NCBI GenBank assembly: GCA_003427395.1
Contig: BFEA01001077.1
Location: 61,539-125,538, forward strand
DNA length: 64,000 nucleotides
Direction of reading: 5' to 3'
Source: Chara braunii
Lineage: Eukaryota; Streptophyta; Charophyceae; Charales; Characeae
The stretch's first letter is position 1. Every line of letters begins with the position of its first letter. The position numbers and the translations under genes were made by a program. Positions 9,232 through 20,310 of the stretch are shown one piece after another. The notes below the pieces were generated by a model that was given only the letters and a program-made list of their open reading frames with translations, ran no database searches and was not told the origin of the DNA.

Positions 9232-10585
9232 ATGAATCGCTTCTCGACCTTCTCCCTCCCTTCAGATCTTCCAACTCTCTGGCCATCTTGGTCCGATTCC
9301 CTTTTAACCTTGGAGATGCGCCCCGCTAAGATCCCTCCCTTCCATCCTTCTTACATCCGCAAGTGGACTGAATTCGCATCAGTGAGCGTATGCATGCTAA
9401 CGGTGAGATGTCACTGGGCTCGATACTACAGCAATCGGGAGTTGGAGATTTATAACGAGATCTCGCTAGTACTAGCGCAGGTGTGGCCGACGGAGACGGA
9501 GACCTGTGGCACTTTAGTTGGACTTCTTCGTGGAGAGATTGCTGAAGGAGGTAGAGCGATTGTTGCCTACGAGCTCCTCGATGTCTTGTCCTAGCTCGTC
9601 AGCGATCTGCCAACGAACATCATCTCCTTCAATCTAAGCAATCCTAGCCAAGCCAAGCCTGTCACTTTGGAGAGGACGTTGATGCCAACAGTAATTTGGG
9701 CGAACTGCACAGAGGATTTCTGTCAATACTTGAGCGATCACGATCCCACGGTTTGGTGTTACCTGGACCTGGACGATCTTGCAACAGATAATTCCGATCT
9801 GGACGGGTTCTGGAATGCTCTTCAGGCACGCGGCGAGGTGCCATCGTACGACGATCCAGGTCGCATAGCCATCGCGGGTCTGTCAGCGGAAGAAGAGTCG
9901 AAAGCCAGATCGACATCGAAAGAAGAAGAGGAGGCATCAACTCCCGAGCCTCTGGAGGCTTTACCGGCCCGAGCGCCACCTGCTGCATGGGGAGGATCTT
10001 CTCTGAACCTCAAAGTCCCTACGGACGCCGCCAATCGACAGGATGGCGTTGAATCCTCCCGCCGGCGCCGCCGCTCTCGCTCACCATCTCCCTCCTCATC
10101 CACCCCCTTTGTACTTCATCCCCGTCCTCCTCCCCGCACAAGCGCTCCGTCCTCGTCCAATCAACCGTCACCCTCTTGATTATCTCTCCTTTTCTCCTCT
10201 CCCCCACATCGAGTTCCGTCTAACCTACCGCATTTTCGCTAACCAACTCTTCTGCCACCACTTTGTCGTGCAACTCTTATTGAAAGTCTTCCCTCTTTGC
10301 TCCCCGTCCTTCCCTCTCAACATCCTACTCTTCAGTGTCGCCTGGAGACAGTACAACCATATGGAGTTGTATTGCATCATCTTCGGAACCTTTCCCACGG
10401 TAGAGGACTATGAGTTCCTACACGATAATATCCTCCGCACTATCCCTACCCTATATCCCGACTACCTCCTCTCCCTTTACCGACCCAACCATCGATTCCC
10501 TCGAGCGCACCAAATCGTCCACTTTGTCGATCTCGATGACGAAGCATCCGACTTCTTCCCTCTGCTCCCATCTGAATGGCCTTGA
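9232..10585 (+). pseudogene. ORF cluster downstream of Gypsy integrase, function unknown
   Basis: Three + strand ORFs follow one another: 9232-9594 (120 aa, starts MNRFSTFSLPSDLPTLWPSW), 9667-10179 (170 aa, contains CQYLSDHDPTVWCYLDLDD, then a Glu-rich segment, then RRRRRSRSPSPSSS) and 10043-10585 (180 aa, contains FGTFPTVEDYEFLHDN and VHFVDLDDEASDFFPLLP). Their order behind pol is where some Gypsy elements carry an extra ORF. I see no signal peptide or membrane segment that would suggest an envelope. Codon-like composition with acidic and RS-rich parts suggests real coding ancestry, now frameshifted. No family recognised. Confidence 0.4.
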
Positions 10586-10974
10586 GCACTTCTTCCCTCT
10601 CCTCGTCAGCTACCGCCGAGCGGACTTTCCATGACTGAGCAAAAGCAGGCAAGATCGGCGGACCATGATGGTGTCACCTGGACGACCTCCACCAATCAAA
10701 GAGGAAGGGAGTTGCACATGACAGGGATGGATGGTAAAGATCCTGAAAGAACGAGCAAGCAGATTCACGAAAGACATCACAATTGAAGTTGGCGTCAACA
10801 TGGACTCTGGCCGGATCTAAACAAGATTTTGTTAATCCTGATACGCTCGGTTCCTCATTCATCCTCTCGGGCCCTCGCCCCCTTCTTCCCCCTCCAGCAT
10901 GTAAACTAGTTGTCATGCATGCAATGAGGAGATCGCATGATTTTGGAACCTCCTGAGCGTCACATATGTGACGC

Positions 10975-11925
10975 GCCAGCTTCCGGACCTGGACCATCTT
11001 CCAACCCCCCGCCCCCCCCCCTTTTCTTAATGATTTTTCGCAACCAGAGCTAAAAGGTATGCCCGTTGTCATTTTGATCAGTTTTTTGCATTCCATCTTT
11101 TGATTCTTTTCGCAATTCGGGAAATACATGGGAATTACGTGCGCCTTAGCGAGCAAGCTGGGGATTTGGCTAGACGGTTGGGAACTCCAAAATAAGCGGG
11201 ACCCGACGTGTCCTTTTGTTTGTAAATGTTCTCGACTTCGTCTTGGAAAACTCTCGGAATTCTTTTGTGAATCTGAAAAGGCATAGGACTTTTTCCCGCA
11301 TCCACTCTATGCGCGGAACTTGTGTTTTTCAATTTTCAATTAGCGTAGGATTTTGAGTGAGCTGTAACTGTTTCGGTGCCCTTTTTCCTTTCGTGTTGGT
11401 GCCATGCATGCGAGCTCCTCCCTCCTCCCCCCCCCCTCTCCGCTACCTTCGACAACCTTGTCTTTGCGCTCACTCTCCTCTCTCTGTAACCGTTTTTCAA
11501 TCTTTGTTTTGCCTCGCTCGCCTTTTCTCTTTCTTGGTCATTTGAATCTTGGTTCTGTGTCGCACTATCCTTCTCGCCTTTCTTCTTCCCGCTCTAATCC
11601 TTGCGTCGGAATACCATGTCGATTTCCTCTTTCTCCCCTCTAGCCAAAAAGGCATGCCGTGTAAGAAGAAATTCCTGTTATGCGACGATTCTGATTGGCT
11701 ACAACTGCGATCCGAAGTATCGATATGACTTTCTTCGTGCGATTATCCCCAAAACTTTCCCTACCTCTCCTTACCTCTCCCTACCTCTCTCTACCTCAGT
11801 CCTAACCCTTCCTAACATCTACCTCCTTTTCTGCAACCATAAATTCTGCAAACGCTACCGGAAATCTCTCTCTCAACTCATCAGCTAGCTTCCGGGAAGC
11901 AGTGGCTAGGTGGTACGTGTGAACT
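10975..11925 (-). repeat. ~950-bp repeat, inverted relative to 15.73-16.71 kb
   Basis: Read on the - strand this matches 15727-16705 from end to end. Shared landmarks are an ASRKLADELRERF-type reading with 'gagagagattt', a 'cgattctgattggctac'-type segment, 'tcgctaaggcgcacgtaattc', a G-run, and finally 'ggaagctggcgcgtca'. Substitutions and small indels are many, so the copies are old. On the - strand the gag frame of element 2 runs into this repeat at about 11935. It could be an LTR-like segment or a separate repeat. The minus-strand reading KLADELRERF is conserved in the other copy (KLADDLRERF). Confidence 0.7.
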
Positions 11926-11934
11926 TTTAACCGA

Positions 11935-13443
11935 TCCATCTGAGAAGTCTGCATCTGAATCAGATTATTCATCCATTCAGACTGTTTGGTCGTCGAGGTA
12001 TGGATCATCCAAGCTAAATGCAGGTTAATGATAGGTACTGGTGCAACAACCTTGGTCATGACAGTATTCACAAGTGCCATCTTGGGAGGAAGGGGAAGGG
12101 TGGAGGTCAGGGGATGAGGAAAGGGATCCGGGAAGGGTCCGTCCTTGTTGTCGCGATCAGGGCGAGGGTAGAATCGCCCCACTGCTCTGAGCTATGAACG
12201 TCGTTTGGCGGCAACATCCTGTTTCATGTCTGAGATATCTTCATCCCCCTGGCTGATGTATTTGCACGTATCCATCAAGTCGAGTTCAAGTGCTTTAGCA
12301 ATGATGACTGGCAGCTAGTTCGTTTTTGGTGGAACCTTTTTTTGCAGTTTTGCTTTCAACACTGGGTTACGGAGGTGATCGATGAACAAATATTGAGTAG
12401 TGTTTTCTTCCCGCCCTAATTTATCAAACACGGTTTGAAACCGGTCCACAAAGTCGGGCAGCAACTCTCCGGGCTCCTGCGGTCGAGTTTTCAACACAAA
12501 CCATGCAACATCCTCACTGACTTCGTCGAATCTTGCTAGGAATGCTCTCTTGAAGGTATCCCAATCTACCCACCTATGTCTTATAAACCAATCATGAGCG
12601 GTGTTTTGGAGAAGCAGGGTGATGATACGAGGAAGATCCTCGGTGCCATATCCCTGAGCTTGCACGACTTCGAGCCATGCCTCGGGATGGATATGGTTGG
12701 GGTAAAATGGAAAGGTGGCGGGGATGCTTACCAAGTTACCATCTCCCGAGGAACCGATCCATTAGCATCAACCATGGACATTTCTAGTCGAGTTTCGGCA
12801 GACCTTTGTCGGGTAACTGGAGGACTCACCCGATTAGCTCGGTTGGATGGTCTTCCTCTCGCCATTTAGTCTTACGAACGTCAGAACCCTGCGCTGTTTT
12901 CCGGTCGGATTGTTTTGGTTTGCGGAAAGGGGCCCGGGAAAGGCATCAAAGATGGGGTGTGCCAAGGATTTTTGGAATATTGAGTGTGGGGTCACAAACA
13001 TAACTGGAATTCCCCGTATTGGTCCGACCGTAGTAAGAAGAAGGTCCGTCGCCGCGTGGGTTTTAAGGGAGAAAAAGGCGCACTCGAAACTCGCGCTTAT
13101 GGAAAATTCAATCCAAAAAGTATCGCTGAACTTCCCAACGAGCCGTCGCTCTACGTTTCGAGTGAAAAGGGGCAGGTACACACGTCGTATCCCATTTGCG
13201 GATGACGTCCTGTCGGCGTTCGCTACATAACTCCGAATCCGACGTGGAGGGCCTCAATCGAGTGACTCTCCCCTTAAGATCGTCCTCGCCACGTGTGAGG
13301 GAGTGGAAGACCTTGGCGTGGTAATGCTCCAAGCAACGACAATCGTTGCACGGAGTGTTAGGCCAATGAGGTTCCACGACTGCCCACGGGATGACGATCA
13401 GATCGTTAAATGGTAACAACAACGAATAAGGCGGAAAGTGCAT
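11935..13443 (-). mobile_element. Second Ty3/Gypsy fragment (element 2): leader and gag
   Basis: On the - strand the sequence repeats the leader and gag of element 1 in order. The leader lies at about 13443-12850 and the capsid ORF at 12734-12315 (139 aa), starting MVSIPATFPFYPNHIHPEAW. A proline-rich part follows at 12182-11935. The capsid frame is longer and cleaner than in element 1, so it is the better representative of this gag family. It stops at 12315 and resumes in another frame. There is no protease or pol. At about 11935 it joins the ~950-bp repeat. Confidence 0.82.
12315..12734 (-). pseudogene. Gypsy element 2 gag capsid ORF
   Basis: A 139-codon frame shows PEAWLEVVQAQGYGTEDLP, the stretch HDWFIRHRWVDWDTFKRAFL, and ELLPDFVDRFQTVFDKLGRE. 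The 'W...F...F...' plus 'L..F..RF......' pattern is typical of the Retrotrans_gag capsid domain. The stop at 12315-12317 falls right after a KKVPPKTN sequence that is also present in element 1 DNA. It is intact over the capsid but lacks the knuckle. Confidence 0.8.
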
Positions 13444-14090
13444 AATGAGAATTACAAATCCCGCACCGACGAATCCAGAGCACCGGGTTTCTGGGGGAAA
13501 GTAGTGACACCTAGCTATGTGAGCGACGACTTCTCGTACGTCTCACTCGCATACACGCGTCATGCCCTCGTTATACGGGAAGGGTCGCGGGAGGAGTTCA
13601 GGAAGTTGACGCCCAACCAGGTTGGGGCTATCAGTCCACATGGCAACCTAGACAGGTGCAACGATTCGTCCTAATCATTCATTCGACACAATGCTCAACC
13701 TGATTTCGCATCCAGCCGATCAACTCATAATCATCCTTAACATGCATAACAAAGTCCCAAGCACAGTCCACTGCATACATGTATCAAAGTAAGAAGAAAC
13801 AAATCACCATAATTCATCCATGGAGATATGACTAAAGAAGGGTACGAGGGAGGAGAGGTGTAGGTCGGGGAAAGAGAGCAGAAGATAAGGACACAAGAAG
13901 GTTCGGTGATCTCAGATGGAAACTTCAATTTAATGTCGTGCGAGCGAAACTCACACTAAAAAAGACATAGATTCGACACGAAGGGGGCGTATCCGCCATT
14001 GAATTCCATTATGGCCCCGGGTCATATATTCACTCAACTTCCAATTCGAACCTCACACCAGCATTGGCGATCCCGGCCGCCACGTGCTTC
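13444..14090. other. Intergenic stretch, no gene seen
   Basis: Mixed composition without a supported ORF. It lies just upstream (in - orientation) of the element 2 leader, where an LTR would be expected, but I could not recognise LTR ends. Confidence 0.4.
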
Positions 14091-14095
14091 TCCGC

Positions 14096-14310
14096 CACAG
14101 CGATCTTCACCCCGCCGACTTAGTCTTTGCTATGAAACACCAGCGGGCGGTCGCCGCGGGTACGACCGCGGTCCGCGGTCGGGGCCGCTAGCCCACGGTC
14201 ATGACCGCGGCGACCGCGGAATGCCGCAGCCCGCAGCGGCCGAGGGGAGAGGGGGTTGGGGGTGGGGGTTTCGGATTGGGGTTTCGGAACCCCGACCCTA
14301 CCCCCTCGAA
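14096..14310. repeat. GC-rich repeat with dyads
   Basis: Dense 'gaccgcgg/ccgcggtc' and 'gcagcggcc' inverted motifs allow strong local folding. They are followed by 'ggggtttcgga' and 'accccgaccct'. Related GC-rich pieces occur at 15540-15620 and 59490-59660 ('ccgcggtcatgacc'), each near a gap or adapter. No coding sense. Confidence 0.6.
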
Positions 14311-14396
14311 CAAAAAAAAGTAAAAAAAAATAATTTTCGGAGGGGTGGTTTTCGGTGTGTGGGGAAAAAAAATAATAATAATAAATAAAATAAAAA

Positions 14397-14397
14397 C

Positions 14398-14437
<40 letters not shown>

Positions 14438-14449
14438 ATTGATTAAAAT

Positions 14450-14485
<36 letters not shown>

Positions 14486-14515
14486 ATTAATTGATTGATT
14501 GATTGATTGATTGGC

Positions 14516-14572
<57 letters not shown>

Positions 14573-14594
14573 AATTGATTGATTGATTGATTGG
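14397..14594. repeat. (GATT)n microsatellite
   Basis: About 198 bases of nearly uninterrupted GATT/TGAT units with a few GGTT and TAAT variants. Long ORFs of repeating Asn-Gln-Ser on the - strand are by-products of the repeat. Confidence 0.97.
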
Positions 14595-14619
14595 TGGGGA
14601 GGTCCTCCCAACCCTCCCC

Positions 14620-14697
14620 CCAGCACACACACACACACGCACACACACCCGCCCGCGCGCACACACACACCCGTCCGCGCACACACACACACACCCG
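14620..14697. repeat. (AC)n-rich microsatellite
   Basis: CA/AC tracts mixed with CCCG interruptions, running directly into an N gap. Confidence 0.95.
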
Positions 14698-15224
14698 NNN
14701 NNNNNNNNNNNNNNNNNNNNNNNNNNNNNNNNNNNNNNNNNNNNNNNNNNNNNNNNNNNNNNNNNNNNNNNNNNNNNNNNNNNNNNNNNNNNNNNNNNNN
14801 NNNNNNNNNNNNNNNNNNNNNNNNNNNNNNNNNNNNNNNNNNNNNNNNNNNNNNNNNNNNNNNNNNNNNNNNNNNNNNNNNNNNNNNNNNNNNNNNNNNN
14901 NNNNNNNNNNNNNNNNNNNNNNNNNNNNNNNNNNNNNNNNNNNNNNNNNNNNNNNNNNNNNNNNNNNNNNNNNNNNNNNNNNNNNNNNNNNNNNNNNNNN
15001 NNNNNNNNNNNNNNNNNNNNNNNNNNNNNNNNNNNNNNNNNNNNNNNNNNNNNNNNNNNNNNNNNNNNNNNNNNNNNNNNNNNNNNNNNNNNNNNNNNNN
15101 NNNNNNNNNNNNNNNNNNNNNNNNNNNNNNNNNNNNNNNNNNNNNNNNNNNNNNNNNNNNNNNNNNNNNNNNNNNNNNNNNNNNNNNNNNNNNNNNNNNN
15201 NNNNNNNNNNNNNNNNNNNNNNNN
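14698..15224. other. Assembly gap
   Basis: N run bounded by AC-rich and CT microsatellites, the probable reason the assembly broke here. Confidence 0.99.

Positions 15225-15297
<73 letters not shown>
15225..15297. repeat. (CT)n microsatellite
   Basis: Uninterrupted TC/CT dinucleotides from the end of the gap. Confidence 0.98.
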
Positions 15298-15299
<2 letters not shown>

Positions 15300-15726
15300 G
15301 CAAACGACCACATAAACATGGTGGGCCAGTGTTTTGCCACCGGCCCAACAAAACAAAAATATGAAGAAAATAAAATTTATCAACGTTTTTTTTTTTTTTT
15401 CCATTGTGGTGTATGTCTAAAAAAATTATAAAAAATCATAGATGTGTAGAGTCGTTTTTATCTACACGCCCGTATAAATATATATTTTTGTTTCGCCTAT
15501 TTTTAGGCCCCGAAAAAATTATCGGGGTTTCTTGCCTGCAGGTCGACCGAGGGCGGTCGCCCGCGGGGGCGGGATCCCGACTGCCTGCGGTAAAAAGGGC
15601 CGCGGTCACGACCGCGGATGATACATAGAGTCTTTGTACGGTCTTGCCCGGATCCCACAGTCCATTGGGCAATCCAACGTACCGCCGACAAGACTACAGC
15701 CCGCCCGTAAGGATTCTTCGACTCGC
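15298..15726. other. Intergenic stretch with GC-rich dyad
   Basis: AT-rich to about 15530, then a GC-rich part with 'ggcggtcgcccgcggg' and 'ccgcggtcacgaccgcgg' dyads related to 14.1-14.3 kb. No supported gene. Confidence 0.45.
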
Positions 15727-16705
15727 CTTTACACACACCATTTAGGCACTGCTTCCCGGAAGCTGGCCGACGATTTGAGAGAGAGATTTCTAGGAGCGCT
15801 TGCGGAATTTATAGATGTCGTAAAAAAGATAGATGCTAGGAAGGATTAGGACTGAGGTAGGGAGGAGTAGGGGAAGGTTCGAGGATACTCGCCCGACGAA
15901 AGCCATATCGATCCTTTGGATCCCAGTAGTAGCCAATCAGAATCGTCGTGTAACAAAAATTTCCCTTGTACACGGCGCGTCTCCTTGGCTAGAGGAAAGG
16001 AAGAGGGAGTCCACAATATTTCGGCGCAAAGATTAGAGCAGGAAGAAGAAGAACGCGAGGGATAGTGTGGAACGAAACCCAGATTCAGACGATCAAGAAA
16101 GAGAAAAGGCGAGTGAGGCGAAGGAGAGATGGAAAACGATTATAGAGAAAGAAGTTGCGTGAGTGCGAAGAAGAGAGGGTCGAAGGTAGCGAGGGAAGCG
16201 GGGAGGGGAGATTCGCATGCATGGCGCCGACGCAAAGGCAAAAAGGACACCGAAACAGTTACAGCTAATTCAAAATCCACAAGTACCATATCCGCGCGTA
16301 GAGTCAGTGAGGGAAAAAATCCTATACCTATTCAGATTCCTACGAGAATTCCCGGAGTTTTCCACGACGAAGTCGAGACATTCATGCACAAGAACGAACA
16401 CGTTAGGTTCCGCTCATTCCGGAATTCCTAACTGTCGACCCAAATTCCTAGCGAGCTCGCTAAGGCGCGCGTAATTCCCATGCATTTCCGAATTGCAAAA
16501 GATGAAATTCCAAAAATCGATCCAAAAATGACGAAGGTCCCGAGAAGAAAGGGCTTCCCTAATTACGATTGATGTACATGAATTTAAAAAGAGAGGCCCT
16601 GTCGGCCTGTTTGCAAGCCACCAAAATTTAAAAAAGAGAAGGGGAGGGGGGGGGAGGGAGGTGGGGGGGTGGAAGCTGACACAGGTCCAGAAGCTGGCGC
16701 GTCAG
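15727..16705 (+). repeat. ~950-bp repeat, inverted copy of 10.98-11.93 kb
   Basis: Matches the reverse complement of about 10975-11925 along its whole length. A short open reading at its start (ASRKLADDLRERFLGALAEF) parallels the other copy's ASRKLADELRERF, so that part was once coding. It ends with a G-rich run and 'gaagctggcgcgtca'. The homology stops abruptly at both sides, as expected for a mobile or LTR-derived unit. Confidence 0.7.
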
Positions 16706-16925
16706 AGCTATACCTTCTCTTAGGGGTGCGGGTGAATGCGGCCTCAAAATTCCCGGTTGCACTTTCGTTGCGCCTATTGGTCAGAGACTCGGAGCAGAAG
16801 ACTTGCCCAATAACCTTCTGTTAGTTATGACCGTATTCTTCGGCGACTTAGGACCTTCGAGGTCCCCGGAGGCGGATCCATGCCAGGGTCATACTCTCCT
16901 TACGAAGGCAATGTTGTCCGAGTCT

Positions 16926-17070
16926 TGAAGTCCGTATGCCACACCTCCGGTCTTCAGTCCTCTCTTCTCAGTCAACGCCTCTTCGGGAGTAGGACAGCAT
17001 TCCTGAAGTCCGTATGCCACACCTCCGGTCTTCAGTCCTCTCTTCTCAGTCAACGCCTCTTCGGGAGTAG
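16926..17070. repeat. Two-copy 78-bp tandem repeat
   Basis: A ~67-base unit beginning 'tgaagtccgtatgccacacc' and ending 'cttcgggagtag' occurs at about 16926-16992 and again at about 17004-17070, separated by an 11-base spacer. The two copies look identical by eye. Confidence 0.9.
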
Positions 17071-17339
17071 CCCTCTTCGTGCCCCAGCCCCAGAGGGCCC
17101 GCCAAACACCTTACGTGTCATATAGTTTGGCGGCTCTTCTCTCAAGGGGGTCATACCCCAATTCTGCCGAATCTGAAGTTCCTCGGACTCCTAAATAATA
17201 TTCTACCCCACCTTGTGGGAGGGCTATCTGTCGCCCATAGCCAAAGTCAAAGTTGGGCCGTCTGTTCCCTCACAAGAGGCGTTGCTGCTAAGCGCATACG
17301 TGTCTTAGGTAGAGAGATCTGCTTGTATCCTCATTTGCG

Positions 17340-18990
17340 TCCCTCCTTCTCAGGGTATACTCACACGGGGACCAAAAGTCTAAAAAATTTGAGGCATTTG
17401 GTTCGCGTTTTTTGAGGGCATACTCACATGGGGACCAAAAGTTTCAAAAATTTGAGGCATTTGGTTCGCCTTTTTTTAGGCATTTGGTCCCCGTGTGGTC
17501 ACACGGGCGGACCTCGTCCAGAAAGGACGAAGTCGCGACCCTGAGACATTGCATTCACGACAAGTGCGCCCGGTCACACGGGGGACAAATGATAAGATGG
17601 ATCGTTTGAAAAAAAAAAATCAACGCTTGGGCCTTATCTGCAAAGTAAATGTAGCTGGTCACACTTTCATTTGTTTGGCGGGCTGGCTTCTTCCTCTACG
17701 ATTCTCTTCAATTCGAGAAAACGGAAAAAAAAAAACGAAAGGTAATTTGAGACCACCTCTGGAGGTGGTCTCAAAAAGGGTACGCCCGCGGCCCTGCAGG
17801 CCGCTGACAGAAGGGTCACCGTTTGAGGCATTTGGGTAGCGAGCCTACCCAGTGTGACCCGAAAAATGACTCAAATTTCGGGATTTTGGGTTTTTTGGTC
17901 CTCGGGGACCAAAAGTCTCAAAAATTTGAGGCATTTGGTTTGCCTTTTTTGAGGCATTTGGTCCCCGTGTGGTCACACGGGCGGACCTCGTCCAGAAAGG
18001 ACGAAATCGCGACCCTGACACTTTGCATTCACGGCAAGCGCACCCGGTCACACGGGGGAGGACCAAATGAGAAGATGGATCTGCAAAGTAAATGTACCTG
18101 GTCGCACTTTCAATTGTTTGCCGGCTTACTTCTTCGTCTACGATTCTCTTCAATTCGAGAAAATGGAAAAAAGAAAACAAAAGGTAATTTGAGACCACCT
18201 CCGGAGGTGGTCTCAAAAAGGGTACGCCCGCGGCCCTGCAGGCCGCTGACAGAAGGGTCACGGTTTGAGGCATTTGGGTAGCGAGCCTCCCCAGTGTGAC
18301 CCGAAAAATGACTCAAATTTTGGGATTTTGGGTTTTCTGGTCCTCGTGTGAGTATGCCTTGAGGCATTTGGTCCCCGTGTGGTCACACGGGCGGACCTCG
18401 TCCAGAAAGGACAAAGTCGCGACCCTGACACTTTGCATTCACGGCAAGTGCGCCCGGTCACACAGGGAGGACCAAACGAAAAGATGGATCGTTTGAAAAA
18501 AAAAATTAACGCTTGGGCCTTATCTGCAAAGTAAATGTACCTGGTCGAACTTTCAGTTGTTTGGCGGGCTGGCTTCTTCGTCTACGATTCTCTTCAATTC
18601 GAGAAAACGGAAAAAAGAAAACGAAAGGTAATTTGCGACCACCACCGCCAAAGGTGGTCTCAAAAAGGGTACGCCCGCGGTCCTGCAGGCCGCTGACAGA
18701 AGGGGCAGGGTTTGAGGCATTTGGGTAGCGAACCTCCCCAGTGTGACCCGAAAAATGACTCAAATTTTGGGATTTCGGGTTTTGGGGTCCTCGTGTGAGT
18801 ATACCCTCAGGGCATACTCACACGGGGACCAAAAGTCTCAAAAAATTGAGGCATTTGGTCCGGTTTTTTTGAGGCATTTGGTCCCCGTGTGATCACACGG
18901 GCGGACTTCGTCCAGAAAGGACGAAGTCGCGACCCTGACACTTTGGGTTCAGGGCAAGTGAGGCGGGTCACACGGTCGAGGACCAAGAAA
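17340..18990. repeat. ~440-bp satellite-like tandem repeat, three copies
   Basis: The unit is repeated with ~441-445-base spacing. Landmarks recur in order: 'ggtccccgtgtggtcacacg', 'cgtccagaaaggacgaa', 'ttcaattcgagaaaa', a long palindrome, 'gtacgcccgcgg', 'ccgctgacagaag', 'ttgaggcatttgg' and 'cccagtgtgacccgaaaaatg'. The palindrome lies at 17746-17775, 18187-18216 and 18632-18664. A short dyad CCGTGTG-GT-CACACGG recurs at about 17491, 17970, 18377 and 18890. Apparent ORFs (containing 'SKRVRPRPCRPLTEG') are the repeat read in one frame. No domain is recognised. Confidence 0.9.
18187..18216. repeat. 30-base perfect palindrome in satellite unit
   Basis: Starts TTTGAGACCACCTCC and continues as its own reverse complement. 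Other copies: 17746-17775 (one central mismatch), 18632-18664 (altered centre) and 19723-19752 (perfect). A different 20-base perfect palindrome with the same design, GGTCACCTCTAGAGGTGACC, lies at 20103-20122. Confidence 0.95.
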
Positions 18991-19122
18991 AAAAGATGGA
19001 ATTAGAAAAAAAAAAACAGAAACAAATATGGAATTTGTTCTTTTATTCCTTTCGCGCCAGTATAACGTGGGCCACACCTCTCTGGGAAATGTGCAAGACG
19101 ACAGCCAACTTCCCGCTGGAAC

Positions 19123-19424
19123 ATGGCCTGATGCATTCCCTATGCCGCACCCGTTTGTATCCGCCCAGGGGAACAGTGTGGATACATGGGACTATTTGCA
19201 TGTATCTGCACTGTTTGCCTGGGCTGATGCGAACGGGGTGATTCATCGAGGGGAATGCATCCGAACTCCAAACGAGCTCGGATGCATTCCCCACGATGAA
19301 TCACCCTGTTCGCATCAGCCCAGGCAAACAGTGCAGATACATGCAAATAGTTCCATGTATCCACACTGTTCCCCTGGGCCGAAACAAACGGGTGGATAGG
19401 ACACTGGGAATGCATCAGACCCAT
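19123..19424. mobile_element. ~300-bp foldback element
   Basis: The two halves are near-complete reverse complements. The left arm begins 'catggcctgatgcattccc' and the right arm ends with its complement ('gggaatgcatcagacccatg'). The centre is a stem 'ggggaatgcatccga' around a 13-base loop. It can form a hairpin of almost 140 base pairs. This is the shape of a foldback MITE. No ORF beyond the shadows of the arms and no clear target duplication were seen. Confidence 0.75.
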
Positions 19425-19429
19425 GAAAC

Positions 19430-20310
19430 CAACCACATACATTTCACACGCATTCCCAACGGTTGAGCTCTCGGCGGAGCAGAGACAGGCGGAGATGTGG
19501 GGAGAGCGGCGGAGGTGTGGGGAGAGGCGGGCGCTACACCTCCGCAACACACGACAAACCATACAGAGCTGGGTCTTCTGCATGCGCGTGATGTGACTAG
19601 GCGACGGGCTTCAAAAAACCCAAATGCCCCGATTCCCGCCCCTCCAGTTGTTTCGCGCACTGTCTTATTCGTCTACGATTTTCTTGAATTCACGAACACA
19701 AAAAGAAAAAAGCGTTTGGTCATTTGAGACCACCTCCGGAGGTGGTCTCAAAAAGGGTTCACCCGCGGCCCGGCAGGCCGCTGACAGAAGGGTCACGGTT
19801 TGAGGCATTTGGTCACCGTGCCACCCCAGTGTGCCCCGAAAAGCGACTCAAATTTTGGGATTTTGGGCTTTTTGGTCCCCGTGTGAGTATGCCCTCAGTT
19901 CCACCATGACCGGTCCATTGAGCGAGAAAGTACAACACTGTGCCTGGGAAAGTACGACACTGTGGGCGTCGCTCCACTACTCCGAAAATGCACAAAAGAC
20001 AAAAATTATGGCCATGTATCTTTCCTTGTTCTAGCGGAAGATTCACTCTCGTTTTGCACATTTCGAGAGTAGTGGAGCGAGGCCCTGTGCCCGGGATTTT
20101 GCGGTCACCTCTAGAGGTGACCTCAAAAGCCTTTTTTTTTTTTTTTTTTTTGCATTCTCTTCAAAAAATGCCAAAAATTCGTTCACAAAAGTTCTTGCAC
20201 AATCTCTGGATGACGGCCGCGACCTTGTAACGTCAAGCATGACCAAAACCTCAAATCGGCCCTTCCCAAATCCGCATATTTTGCGGATTTGGGGTCGGAG
20301 TGTGAGTATA
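19430..20310. repeat. Degenerate satellite-related sequence
   Basis: Contains a further copy of the ~440-bp unit's core (19640-19890, palindrome 19723-19752, 'ccgctgacagaag', 'ttgaggcatttgg'). A related block follows with the palindrome at 20103-20122 and a stem 'caaatccgca/tgcggatttg' at about 20264-20292. The phrase 'gtgtgagtat' recurs as in the tandem array. No gene is supported. Confidence 0.65.

Noticed and set aside
9667-10585. An envelope gene behind the Gypsy integrase
   Set aside because: No signal peptide, membrane anchor or glycoprotein-like cysteine pattern is visible.
14443-15431. Five long ORFs around 14.4-15.4 kb
   Set aside because: They are microsatellites (GATT, AC, CT) joined by an N run that cannot contain stops.
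17495-18763. Several ORFs sharing 'SKRVRPRPCRPLTEG'
   Set aside because: They repeat with the 440-bp unit and contain no domain; both strands are equally open. Treated as satellite DNA.
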